NCBI GenBank assembly: GCA_038210655.1
Contig: JBBQWM010000013.1
Span: 75,635-139,634 of the forward strand
Direction: 5' to 3'
Length of the DNA: 64,000 nt
Source of the DNA: 54-19 sp038210655
GTDB lineage: Bacteria > Chloroflexota > Chloroflexia > Chloroheliales > Chloroheliaceae
In this document: one piece after another, positions 25,960 through 34,339 of the stretch
Layout: each line of letters opens with the position of its first letter
How positions within the stretch are numbered: position 1 is the first letter of the stretch
Notes under the pieces: model-generated
What the model saw: only the letters and a program-made list of their open reading frames with translations
Databases searched by the model: none
What the model was told of the DNA's origin: nothing
Made by a program: the position numbers and the translations under genes

Positions 25960-26598
25960 ATGTCGCAATTACTGGAACATCGGATATATGATCGACGAAA
26001 TTGCGTAGTTTTTCTTAAAACTAACGAGGAATACGGTGGACTTTCCAATATGGCTGGTGGCTACCCTTTGAATGTCAATGGGGTACCTATTTTAACCGCT
26101 GAGGCTCTTTATCAAGCCTGCCGCTTTCCTCATTTGCCTCAGATTCAGCGTATTATCATTGCCCAAAACAGCCCGATGACTGCTAAGATGAAAAGCAAAC
26201 CTTATCGTCAAGACTCGCGATCAGATTGGGATAGAATTCGGATAAAAGTTATGCGTTGGTGTCTACGGGTAAAGCTGGCTCAAAATTGGGATAAATTTAG
26301 CCAACTACTACTCTCGACCCAGGACAAACCAATTGTAGAGCAATCCTCACGCGATTTATTTTGGGGAGCTAAAGCTGGGGAAGATGCTACTTTAGTTGGC
26401 ACTAACATTTTGGGACGGTTGTTAATGGAGTTGCGAGGATTATTGACCGAACCAGACTCTACAAGCCTAAAAGTAGTTGCACCGTTAGAGGTACCCGATT
26501 TCTTGCTTTATAGCGAGCAAATCGGACTAATTTCAGCCTTTAGTGCTGTGCCATTATTGCCGGGCTTTGATGCTCAGGTTAAAACTAATTATAGATAA
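25960..26598 (+). CDS. NADAR/YbiA-family protein (ADP-ribose or guanine-N-glycoside hydrolase family)
   Basis: 212 residues. NADAR features in order: EEYGGLSNM (23-31), TAEALYQACRF (46-56), an AKMKSKPYR segment, VEQSSRDLFWGAK (126-138) and GTNILGRLLMELR (147-159). Members hydrolyse N-glycosidic bonds: YbiA acts on riboflavin intermediates, and others remove ADP-ribose from guanine in DNA or RNA and act as antitoxins to DarT-like enzymes. A short C-terminal extension of about 50 residues is of unknown type. It starts 10 bases after the PRTase-like gene with its own AGGTGG site, so the two form an operon. The pairing suggests an effector-reversal or base-salvage pair rather than riboflavin metabolism. 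Confidence 0.82.
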   Translation: MSQLLEHRIYDRRNCVVFLKTNEEYGGLSNMAGGYPLNVNGVPILTAEALYQACRFPHLPQIQRIIIAQNSPMTAKMKSKPYRQDSRSDWDRIRIKVMRWCLRVKLAQNWDKFSQLLLSTQDKPIVEQSSRDLFWGAKAGEDATLVGTNILGRLLMELRGLLTEPDSTSLKVVAPLEVPDFLLYSEQIGLISAFSAVPLLPGFDAQVKTNYR

Positions 26599-26635
26599 TG
26601 AACAGATTGTAGAATTGTAGAAGGGGAAAACGAAA

Positions 26636-29233
26636 GTGGCTGTTAATTTGAATAATCTCAACTTTAACCAGGTTTGTCGGCGTGTGGATAGTTTGGTCGA
26701 GGAAGCAGCGCGGGCTGGGCAGGGACGTGGGCCACGTCCGTTTGCGCTACCGGGCGATAAGCCTCACTATGCACCCGACCGCGAATACGCTCTCAAGCAT
26801 ATTTTTATCGACATTGCCCTCGATTTCGACCAGAAGCAAGTCAGTGGCAAGGCTTCCACGACCCTTTCGCCGGTCAACAACGATTTGCGTGAACTGACCT
26901 TTGATGCTGCCGATATGACGATCAACGCGGTACGTTTGAACGGGGTTAAGTTGAACTATCGCCACGAGGACGGCAAGTTGCACATTACCCTTAACGAGCC
27001 ATACGACGCGGGCGACGAATTGACGCTGGCGATTGAATATAGCGCCCAGCCGACGCGGGGTCTTTATTTTATCGCGCCGGAGCCAGAGTATCCCCACAAA
27101 GTAGCCCACGTCTGGAGCCAGGGTCAGGATACCGACAACCACTTCTGGTTCCCCTGCTTTGATGCGCCCAACCAAAAATGTACTACCGAAATGCGGGTGG
27201 TTGTGCCAGATGAATTCTTCGCGCTCTCGAACGGGGCGCTGATCGAGACTAACCATGATACTGCTGCCCAAACCAAGACTTACCACTGGAAGCAGGCGAT
27301 CCCTCATAGTAGCTATCTGGTGACGCTGGCTGCCGGGCCGTTTACCGAGATCAAGAACCAGTGGGAAGGTGTCGAAGTCCCTTACTATGTGCTGCCGGGC
27401 CGCGAGGAAGAAGCCAAAATCTCGCTTGGCAACACGCCCCAGATGGTCGAGTTCTTTTCATCCAAGATTGGGGTGCGCTATCCTTATGAAAAGTATGCGA
27501 CGGTCTGCGTCCAGGATTTTATCTTTGGTGGTATGGAGAACACGACTGCGACAACCCTGACCGATACGACCTTGCACGATGCCCGCGCTCATCAGGATTA
27601 TAACAGCGATCCCTTGTTGGCTCACGAACTGGCTCACCAGTGGTTCGGCGATTTGCTGACCTGCCGGGATTGGTCACACGGTTGGCTCAACGAGGGTTTT
27701 GCAACCTATTTCGAGGCGCTCTGGCGTGAGCATTACGAGGGCCGCGACGACTTTATCTATGAGATGCGCGGCAATGCTCATTCTTATCTGTCGGAGGATA
27801 GTAGCCGCTACCGCCGCCCGATTGTAGCCTACACTTTTAACCAGCCGATTGATCTCTTTGATCGTCACCTTTACGAAAAAGGTTCGCTGGTGCTGCACAT
27901 GCTCCGCTATATGTTGGGCGAGGAAGGTTGGTGGAAGACGATCAACCACTATGTGACCAAGTATCAGGGCCAAAATGTGATTACAGCCGATTTGGAGCGG
28001 GCCGTCGAAGAAGCGACGGGCCGCAACTTGCAGCCTTTCTTCGAGCAGTGGGTCTATAAGGCGGGCTACCCGACTTTCAAGCTGGCTATGGAGTGGGACG
28101 AGACCAATAAGACCGCCAAGTTTTCGGTTGCTCAGACCCAGAAGATCGACTACGAAAATCCACTCTTTACCATGCCGGTCGAGATTGCTTTTGTAATGCA
28201 GGACGGGCAACGCGAGACTTTCAAGGTGCAGCTTGAGGAAAAGGAGCAGAATTTTTATTTCCGGCTACCATCGCGCCCGGTCTTTAGCTCGTTTGACCCT
28301 TCCAACTGGATACTCAAGACGGTCGATTGGAAGCGCCCAAAAGAGGCTTTGATCGCCCAACTTGAGAAGGATACCGAAGCTTTTGGGCGGTTGACTGCCG
28401 CACATGCCCTCGGCAAGTTGGGGGGCAACGAAGCGGTTGAAGCGCTTGAGAAGGCTCTCAAGGGCGATGCTTTTTGGGCAGTACGGGCCGAAGCAGCCTC
28501 GGCATTGGGAGTGGCCCGCAGTGGTGGTGCAGAAAAGGCGTTGCTGGCAGCCCTACCCGACGAGAAACACGCCAAAGTCCGCCGGGCGATTGCCTACGCT
28601 CTGGGCGAATTCCGCGATGAAGCAGCCGCAACTGCTCTATCGGGCCTCCTGGCAGGCGATATAACCGATATTATCGAAGGGTCGGCGGCCTATGCTCTCG
28701 GCAAGACCCGCCAAGCTACTGTCTTTGATACCCTCAAGACGGCCTTAGAGCGCGACTCGTTTAACCAGGCGGTGCGGTCGGGTGTGTTCTCCGGCCTGGT
28801 GGCCCTCAAGGACGAGCGGGCTATTCCGGTCGCCCTGGAATGGACGGCCTATGGCAAGCCCGACCTGGCCCGTTACGCTGCTATCGGAGCGCTCGGTTCG
28901 CTCGGCAAACTGGTGGAGGATAAGGCAAAAGAGCAGGTGATCGACCGACTCAAGGAGCTTTTGGAGGATAAAAACTGGCGCTCCCGGATCACCGCGATCA
29001 GTGCGGCGCAGACGTTGGGCGACCCGGCCTTGATCCCGCTTTTGCAACGCAAGGTTGACCAGGACGATGACGGTCGTGAAGTACGCCGCTCCCGCGAGGC
29101 GATCATGGCGATCCGCGAACACAGCAGCCAGAACGAAGAGGTCAAAAAGCTGCGCGAAGACCTCGACAAAGTTCAGACCGAAAACCGCGAGTTGCGTGAT
29201 AGGTTGGAGAGTGTGGAGCAGCGGCTGAAATAG
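26636..29233 (+). CDS. M1 family zinc aminopeptidase with C-terminal HEAT repeats
   Basis: 865 residues from a GTG with AAGGGG nearby. An N-terminal beta saddle is followed by GGMENTTATT (exopeptidase motif) and H330-E-L-A-H334 with E353 eighteen residues on, the complete gluzincin zinc site. LYEKGSLVLHMLR follows. Residues about 575-830 are HEAT-like helical pairs (AVEALEKALKGDAFWAVRAE and similar), and the last 35 form a coiled coil. It removes N-terminal residues from peptides. No signal peptide, so it is cytoplasmic. The HEAT extension in place of the usual ERAP-like domain is common in Chloroflexi-type members. It begins 37 bases after the NADAR gene and may share its transcript. Confidence 0.94.
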   Translation: MAVNLNNLNFNQVCRRVDSLVEEAARAGQGRGPRPFALPGDKPHYAPDREYALKHIFIDIALDFDQKQVSGKASTTLSPVNNDLRELTFDAADMTINAVRLNGVKLNYRHEDGKLHITLNEPYDAGDELTLAIEYSAQPTRGLYFIAPEPEYPHKVAHVWSQGQDTDNHFWFPCFDAPNQKCTTEMRVVVPDEFFALSNGALIETNHDTAAQTKTYHWKQAIPHSSYLVTLAAGPFTEIKNQWEGVEVPYYVLPGREEEAKISLGNTPQMVEFFSSKIGVRYPYEKYATVCVQDFIFGGMENTTATTLTDTTLHDARAHQDYNSDPLLAHELAHQWFGDLLTCRDWSHGWLNEGFATYFEALWREHYEGRDDFIYEMRGNAHSYLSEDSSRYRRPIVAYTFNQPIDLFDRHLYEKGSLVLHMLRYMLGEEGWWKTINHYVTKYQGQNVITADLERAVEEATGRNLQPFFEQWVYKAGYPTFKLAMEWDETNKTAKFSVAQTQKIDYENPLFTMPVEIAFVMQDGQRETFKVQLEEKEQNFYFRLPSRPVFSSFDPSNWILKTVDWKRPKEALIAQLEKDTEAFGRLTAAHALGKLGGNEAVEALEKALKGDAFWAVRAEAASALGVARSGGAEKALLAALPDEKHAKVRRAIAYALGEFRDEAAATALSGLLAGDITDIIEGSAAYALGKTRQATVFDTLKTALERDSFNQAVRSGVFSGLVALKDERAIPVALEWTAYGKPDLARYAAIGALGSLGKLVEDKAKEQVIDRLKELLEDKNWRSRITAISAAQTLGDPALIPLLQRKVDQDDDGREVRRSREAIMAIREHSSQNEEVKKLREDLDKVQTENRELRDRLESVEQRLK

Positions 29234-29310
29234 TTATCTCGCTAATTGAGAAGACGGTTGCTGGCAGACAAAGCAAAGTCAGCACCGTTATTGTCAGGTT
29301 TTCGGTTTTG

Positions 29311-29349
29311 TTCCCAAACGCCTGGGAAAGCTTCCCAAATTTTTGGGAA
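29311..29349. promoter_or_regulatory. Twin 18-bp palindromes, two helical turns apart
   Basis: TTCCCAAACGCCTGGGAA (29311-29328) and TTCCCAAATTTTTGGGAA (29332-29349) share TTCCCAAA and GGGAA arms and start 21 bp apart, so both face the same side of DNA. The second abuts a TATAAT at 29350-29355. No -35 fits, consistent with an activated or repressed promoter. The two-component regulator encoded downstream is one possible binder. Confidence 0.7.
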
Positions 29350-29355
29350 TATAAT
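29350..29355 (+). promoter_or_regulatory. -10 box of the SnoaL-like gene
   Basis: TATAAT directly after the second palindrome; predicted start near 29362, leaving a leader of about 75 nt with a small GGTGTA/TACACC hairpin (29391-29408). Confidence 0.55.
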
Positions 29356-29436
29356 CTCTATTGCCAGGAAACCTTTTGGGCTAAACTCAGGGTGTAGTAA
29401 GTTACACCTATTTTAGTTCAGAAGGGAGATAACCAG

Positions 29437-30075
29437 ATGAAGCATTTCAGGTTAAAGTTAGGGTTAGGGCGGAGTATGATGGCGGCTTTGCTGCTGACCC
29501 TCATGCTCGTTCCGGCGGTAGCTCAGGCTCAGACCACCGACCCTAGTCAGGTATTCAGCAACTATTATCAAGCCTTTAAAACCGGGAATTTGGAGGGAAT
29601 GATGGCCCAATATGCCGATAACGCCGTCTTCAAATACCTTCCCGCCGCCCCTTTTCCCGGCCCTGCTACTTACAATGGCCTCACTGAAATCCGGCAGGTC
29701 GAAAAGGGAGCAATTGATGCTAACTTAAAACCTAACTGCGCTACGCCGATAGTTCAGGGTACTAATGTTTCCGTTGATTGTACCGCTACTCTTGCCAGCC
29801 TGCCTTTTGCTTTTAAGGAAACTTTCAACATTCAGAACGGGAAAATCGTTTCCAACACCGTCGAATATACGCCGGATACCTATGCCAAACTGAAAGCTCT
29901 AGCTGCGAGCCAGAGTCAGGGTGGCGCTCCTGGTGCGCCTAATACTGGGTCTGGCGGAGTGACTAACTCCCCTACGCTACCAACAAATCTAGTCTGGTTG
30001 GTCGCTGTCAGTGGGGTGGTAGTACTGACGGCCCTGGCCCTGCTGGTGGTAGCTCGAAGGCGCAAGATGCGCTAA
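29437..30075 (+). CDS. Membrane-anchored SnoaL/NTF2-like domain protein
   Basis: 212 residues. An N-terminal signal (MMAALLLTLMLVPAVAQAQT, cleavage about residue 33) is followed by a SnoaL-like fold: SQVFSNYYQAFKTGNLEGMM, then QYADNAVFKYLP, FKETFNIQNGKIVSNTVEY. A Gly/Ser/Pro linker leads to a C-terminal membrane helix (LVWLVAVSGVVVLTALALLV) and the basic tail ARRRKMR. The domain therefore sits outside the cell, tethered by its C-terminus. SnoaL domains bind small hydrophobic ligands or act as isomerases; the ligand is unknown. It has twin palindromes in its promoter and AAGGGAG before the ATG, and precedes a two-component system. Confidence 0.8.
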   Translation: MKHFRLKLGLGRSMMAALLLTLMLVPAVAQAQTTDPSQVFSNYYQAFKTGNLEGMMAQYADNAVFKYLPAAPFPGPATYNGLTEIRQVEKGAIDANLKPNCATPIVQGTNVSVDCTATLASLPFAFKETFNIQNGKIVSNTVEYTPDTYAKLKALAASQSQGGAPGAPNTGSGGVTNSPTLPTNLVWLVAVSGVVVLTALALLVVARRRKMR

Positions 30076-30144
30076 AATGAAATGGGCTGTCTCAGCTGTT
30101 AGATAATTATTTTCAAGCGCAGTGTGCTGGAAGGCTCATTGCGC

Positions 30145-30150
30145 TATAAT
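30145..30150 (+). promoter_or_regulatory. Possible -10 of the two-component operon
   Basis: TATAAT about 50 bases before the histidine kinase ATG; no matching -35 at 17 bp. Confidence 0.35.
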
Positions 30151-30199
30151 ATTATTTAAATTAATTTAGCTGAAAATTTCAAAATGGAGAGGTTAGAGT

Positions 30200-32500
30200 A
30201 TGTCAGGCTCAAAAATTAGGCTCAAAGATTATCTTCCAGAAGCTTCTACTAAAAACCATCTAACCTCAGCCTTATCTCGCACCCGTATCTCAAAAGGTGA
30301 TTTAACACTGAACGGTACACCTTTAAGGATCGTTCAGGGAGTTTGCGCCTTTTTGAGCTTCCTTAGCCTGATAGTTTGTATTATCAGCATCCCACTGACC
30401 CTGACCTATTATGACCCATTATGTTCCACCCTTAATGGGCCTTGCTCAGGACAACTTACCTCTGCCGAGCTCCAGTCACTTAGCTCTATCGGCCTTTCCC
30501 AACAGGGCTATACCAATTTCCTGGTTGGCGACCTGATTTTACAGTATCTCCTTTCGCTGGCTTTGGCCTTTCTGCTTTTCTGGCGCAAACCCAATCATAT
30601 TTATAGTCTTCTCTGGGCCACTTCCTGGCTGATGATGGCATCCTTCCCCTTCACTGCGGCTTTTGTCAACCTGGGGCCAGTGGAATGGCATCTACCAATG
30701 TTGGTTTTTTCCAGCCTGGGCTTCTGGTTGGTCTGGTTAGGGTTTTACCTATTTCCGAATATGCGCTTTGCCCCGGTCTGGTCATGGTTTGGCCTGGCTT
30801 TCTATGTGGTATTTCATATAATTTATAATATTGCATCCGGGGGGAAGTTTTCTGGCGGTCTTGGAGATTTTTGGCTAACTCAACTGGCTTTTATAGTCCT
30901 GCTGAGTGGAGGCTTGGTTTCCCAGACTTACCGCTATTTTTGGGTAAGTGACCAGCTTCAACGCCAGCAGACCAAATGGGTGCTTTACGGTCTAGGTCTA
31001 CTTTTTTTCTTCGGTCTACTTGTTAGCTTGCTACCAACTCTGTTACCGAACTTTACACAGCCGGGTTCCCTTTACAACCTCTTTATGGTGTCCGTCTTTA
31101 GCTTAATCCCCTATTTTATAGGTGGCGGGGTTGTGATTGGGATTTTGCGTTACCGCCTATGGGACATAGACCTGATTATCAGCCGCACCCTCGTTTTTGT
31201 ACTGTTGACAGGTTGTGTGGTTGGTCTCTACGCTTTGATTGTGCTGGGAGCAAACAGATTGTTTGGTCTTGGAACAAACAATCTGGCGGTTTCGCTATTA
31301 GCAACCGGGTTGATTGCGGTACTTTTTCAGCCACTCAGAACCGGGTTGCAACGCACCGTCAATCGGCTTTTATTTGGCAGACGCGATGAACCTTATAGCG
31401 TCCTGAGCGGGCTGGGGCAACGCCTTGAAACGATGAATTACCGGCCCGAAGCGGTCTTGCCAGAACTGGTTGATAGTATTGCTAATGCCCTCAAACTGCC
31501 CTTTGTAGCGATTAAGCTGATTGGGCAAGAAAAAGTTGTGGCCGAAGCGGCGATGAGTACAAATGGATTGAGCAGCCCTGTTTCTACCCCGGTCAGCCTC
31601 GCCCTAAGTTATCAGGGCGAAACGGTCGGCGAACTGTTGGTCAGTCCGCGCCGGGGCGAAGAACGCTTGGCCGGACGTGATTTGCAACTTTTGAAAGATT
31701 TAGCCCGCCAAATCGGGGTAGTGGTCTATAGTCTCAAACTCCTGGAGGATTTGCGGCAGTCCAATACCGAACTAACCACCTCTAACCTTGATTTGCGCCG
31801 GGCCAGAGAAAAACTGGTGTTAGCCCGCGAGGAAGAACGCCGCAAACTACGCCGTGATTTGCACGACGATTTAGCCCCGTCGCTGGCGGGACTGGCACTG
31901 AGCGCGGACGCTTTGACTGGCCTTATCGAGCAAAACCCTGCCGAGGCCAGAATTAAAAGCCAGGAACTCTATACTTCTATCCGACGTTCAGTCGGTGACA
32001 TTCGCCGTCTGGCCCACGAACTGCGCCCGCCCACGTTGGATGAGTTTGGCCTGGTAGCCGCCCTGCAAGAGCGTACCCAGCAGTTTAGTGCCGGAAATAT
32101 GTTGGTGACATTAGAAGCGCCCGCTAATTTACCTCATTTACCGGCGGCAGTAGAAGTAGCCACTTACCGGGTCGCGCAGGAAGCCTTGATGAATGTGGTA
32201 CGTCATGCCGCCGCCCGGCACTGTCTGATTCGCCTGCTATACTCCCAAGAAAAAAGTAAGCAGGTTTCTAAAAACGAAGCCAAATTGACGCTTGAAATTA
32301 GTGACGATGGTCAGGGTTTACCAGCCAATCGCAACGGTTTACAGGGCGGGGTTGGGCTGCGTTCGATGCGCGAACAGTCCGAGGAACTGGGCGGTATCTT
32401 TACAATTGAAAATGGGGCGAGTGGCGGCACGTTGGTGCGAATGGTTTTACCATTTGAGGGGAGTAAGCATAATGAGTCAGCTTCGCGTAATGATAGCTGA
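30200..32500 (+). CDS. Membrane sensor histidine kinase (NarL/LiaS-type, HisKA_3)
   Basis: 766 residues. Residues about 40-385 contain eight or so membrane helices in an MFS-like sensor arrangement; about 400-530 resembles a GAF domain (EAVLPELVDSIANALKLPFV and on). A coiled linker leads to the HisKA_3 box EERRKLRRDLHDDLAPSLAG with phospho-acceptor His555. The ATPase region includes DDGQGLPANRNGLQGGVGLR and GTLVRMVLPF. It phosphorylates the LuxR-type regulator whose gene overlaps its last 29 bases. The stimulus is unknown, perhaps membrane state or a lipophilic ligand. Confidence 0.92.
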   Translation: MSGSKIRLKDYLPEASTKNHLTSALSRTRISKGDLTLNGTPLRIVQGVCAFLSFLSLIVCIISIPLTLTYYDPLCSTLNGPCSGQLTSAELQSLSSIGLSQQGYTNFLVGDLILQYLLSLALAFLLFWRKPNHIYSLLWATSWLMMASFPFTAAFVNLGPVEWHLPMLVFSSLGFWLVWLGFYLFPNMRFAPVWSWFGLAFYVVFHIIYNIASGGKFSGGLGDFWLTQLAFIVLLSGGLVSQTYRYFWVSDQLQRQQTKWVLYGLGLLFFFGLLVSLLPTLLPNFTQPGSLYNLFMVSVFSLIPYFIGGGVVIGILRYRLWDIDLIISRTLVFVLLTGCVVGLYALIVLGANRLFGLGTNNLAVSLLATGLIAVLFQPLRTGLQRTVNRLLFGRRDEPYSVLSGLGQRLETMNYRPEAVLPELVDSIANALKLPFVAIKLIGQEKVVAEAAMSTNGLSSPVSTPVSLALSYQGETVGELLVSPRRGEERLAGRDLQLLKDLARQIGVVVYSLKLLEDLRQSNTELTTSNLDLRRAREKLVLAREEERRKLRRDLHDDLAPSLAGLALSADALTGLIEQNPAEARIKSQELYTSIRRSVGDIRRLAHELRPPTLDEFGLVAALQERTQQFSAGNMLVTLEAPANLPHLPAAVEVATYRVAQEALMNVVRHAAARHCLIRLLYSQEKSKQVSKNEAKLTLEISDDGQGLPANRNGLQGGVGLRSMREQSEELGGIFTIENGASGGTLVRMVLPFEGSKHNESASRNDS

Positions 32501-33116
32501 TGACCACCCGGTATTCCGGGATGGTATCAAGGCCATAATCCAACCCCTTGTTACAATGGAACTGGTGGCTGAAGCAACTACTGGCCTTGAAGCGGTACAA
32601 CTGGCCGAAGAAGTGCAGCCGGACATAGTGCTGATGGATTTGAAAATGCCGGGGTTAAACGGAATAGAGGCCACCCGGCAGATTGTGCAGACCAGTCCAC
32701 ACATTCAGGTGTTAGTTTGCACCATGTTTGAGGATAGCCAATCGGTCTTTGCCGCGATGCGGGCCGGTGCGCGGGGCTATATTCTCAAAGATGCTACCGG
32801 CGCAGAAATTCTACGAGCGATCCAGGCAGTGGGTAACGGTGAGGCTATTTTTAGTCCGGCCATCGCTAACCAGGTGCTGGCTTATTTTAGTAACCCGCCT
32901 GCCGCAGTGCCAAAGCAAGTTTTTCCCGAACTGACCGAACGTGAGCGTAGTATTCTGGGTTTGATTGCCAAAGCCAAGAACAATAGTGAAATTGCCCGCC
33001 ACTTAAACCTGAGCTTGAAAACCGTCAGCAACTATATTTCCAATATCTTTAGCAAGCTTCAGGTGGCTGACCGGGCGGAGGCGATTGTACGAGCGCGGGA
33101 AGCCGGGTTAGGATAA
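32472..33116 (+). CDS. NarL/FixJ-type response regulator with LuxR HTH
   Basis: 214 residues from the ATG at 32472, which has GGGGAG upstream; a longer in-frame reading from 32292 lies wholly within the kinase gene and is rejected. The receiver has ADDHPVF, phospho-acceptor Asp56 (DIVLMDLKMPG), T/S in VCTMFED and K in YILKDAT. The LuxR-type HTH covers about 150-210 (LTERERSILGLIAKAKNNSE, then IARHLNLSLKTVSNYISNIF). Partner of the overlapping histidine kinase. The twin palindromes upstream at 29311-29349 are a candidate target. Confidence 0.93.
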   Translation: MSQLRVMIADDHPVFRDGIKAIIQPLVTMELVAEATTGLEAVQLAEEVQPDIVLMDLKMPGLNGIEATRQIVQTSPHIQVLVCTMFEDSQSVFAAMRAGARGYILKDATGAEILRAIQAVGNGEAIFSPAIANQVLAYFSNPPAAVPKQVFPELTERERSILGLIAKAKNNSEIARHLNLSLKTVSNYISNIFSKLQVADRAEAIVRAREAGLG

Positions 33117-33147
33117 GCCTATATTCCCTCCAAATTTAGCCCCTCAC

Positions 33148-33360
33148 TTAACTCCCCCGCGTAAAATGAAATAATCTTTGGAAATTCCGCTTCAATTTTC
33201 GGGCAGGGTTGGGCTTGCCAGGCGGATTTTGCTCGATTATTTTCAGGACTTGCTGACGTACCTGGTGCGGTGAAACGTCCAGGCTGGTGAGCAAGCTTGA
33301 GGCGGTATTTTTTAAGTATAACGCTATCACGGCTCTAAAAGAGGACAGCCCAAACTTCAA
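33148..33360 (-). pseudogene. Possible remnant of a Clp N-terminal repeat
   Basis: An open stretch of about 70 codons with no good start (TTG after a stop). The piece SLLTSLDVSPHQVRQQVLKI resembles the second Clp_N repeat of ClpC (pattern vL-sLgvs-vRqqV). It may be a decayed fragment or chance similarity. The rest of 33117-33512 shows nothing I can support. Confidence 0.25.
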
Positions 33361-33512
33361 TTATTTAAAATGGCCTGTAAGAGTGTAATTTTTAGGGGAT
33401 GTTATGCGTCTAGTATAGTGTAGAATGGAATTAGGCTAGATTGTGGACGTATTAGATTGGTTTTAAGAAACGTTTTAGGTAACGAGGCAAAGCACAGAAA
33501 GGAAACCTTATT

Positions 33513-34274
33513 ATGAGCAATAAACGGGTACTATGGGTTAGTGGAGTGGCGCTGGTAGTAGTAATTTTGCTGGGGTTGGCGGTACTGGTGGTAGGACGCG
33601 GGGCGGACGGCAAAGTCCAGGCCCAGACTACCCCGGCCCCGGACGGTTATAGCGGCATCTCGGTAGAGGGAACCGGCGTAATTTTGGTCAAGCCCGATGT
33701 CGTAAAACTAACTGTCGGGATGGAGACGCGGGCGGCGACCGTTGGCGAGGCCCAAAAACAATCTGCCGACAAATCGGACAAAGTTACCGAAGCCCTTAAA
33801 AAGGCCGGGATCAAGCCGGAAGATCTAAAAACCACCGATTACAGCATTTACCCGGACTACGTTTATCAGCAGAACCAACCGCCCAAACTGAATGGCTATA
33901 TCGTCCGTAACACCCTCTCGATAGTCATTCGGGATACCAGCAAGGCCGGAGAGGTTATCGATGCGGCGGGCGCTGCCGGAGCGACCCAGATCGGCGGCAT
34001 CAGCTTTACGCTAGAAAACAACGCCGACGCGCTCAAGCAAGCTCGTAGCGCTGCGATGGACAATGCCAAACAGAAGGCCGATCAATTGGCGACTGGTGGC
34101 AAAGTAACGGTCGGCAGCGTTATCAAGATTGTCGAGCAGAGCGAGAATGTACCAGTTCAGCCTCGGCAAGCGGCGGGCGCTGTGGCGGCCCCGGCCCTCA
34201 GCCAGACCGTGATCGAGAGCGGTCAGTTCCAGGTTATCGTAAACGTTCAAGTCACTTACGCCATCAATAAATAA
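33513..34274 (+). CDS. SIMPL (DUF541) domain protein, membrane-anchored or secreted
   Basis: 253 residues. One N-terminal hydrophobic helix (LWVSGVALVVVILLGLAVLV) serves as signal or anchor. The SIMPL domain follows: GISVEGTGVILVKPDVVKLT, then AQKQSADKSDKVTEALKKAGI, DLKTTDYSIYPDYVY, NGYIVRNTLSIVIRD and SFTLENNADALKQARSAAMD. Such proteins form periplasmic or cell-surface assemblies; roles are mostly unknown (Brucella BP26, E. coli YggE). AGAAAGGA precedes the ATG. It stands alone and is closed by a strong terminator. Confidence 0.9.
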   Translation: MSNKRVLWVSGVALVVVILLGLAVLVVGRGADGKVQAQTTPAPDGYSGISVEGTGVILVKPDVVKLTVGMETRAATVGEAQKQSADKSDKVTEALKKAGIKPEDLKTTDYSIYPDYVYQQNQPPKLNGYIVRNTLSIVIRDTSKAGEVIDAAGAAGATQIGGISFTLENNADALKQARSAAMDNAKQKADQLATGGKVTVGSVIKIVEQSENVPVQPRQAAGAVAAPALSQTVIESGQFQVIVNVQVTYAINK

Positions 34275-34290
34275 ATAACCTTTCTCACGA

Positions 34291-34333
34291 AAACGGGCCG
34301 GGTAGCTTTTCAAGGCTATCCGGCCCGTTTTTT
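34291..34333. terminator. Bidirectional terminator between converging genes
   Basis: AAACGGGCCGG (from 34291) pairs with CCGGCCCGTTT (ending 34330), with an inner AGCC/GGCT segment, followed by TTTTTT. It separates the SIMPL gene from the minus-strand GGDEF gene ending at 34340. Confidence 0.9.
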
Positions 34334-34339
34334 GAGTTG

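Noticed and set aside
29900..30075. LPXTG-type sortase signal in the SnoaL-like protein (APNTG, LPTN)
   Set aside because: APNTG is too far from the membrane helix and LPTN lacks the T-G pair; a plain C-terminal anchor explains the end.
32292..32471. Longer start of the response regulator
   Set aside because: Those codons lie fully within the kinase ATPase domain; the ATG at 32472 has a ribosome site and starts directly at the receiver domain.
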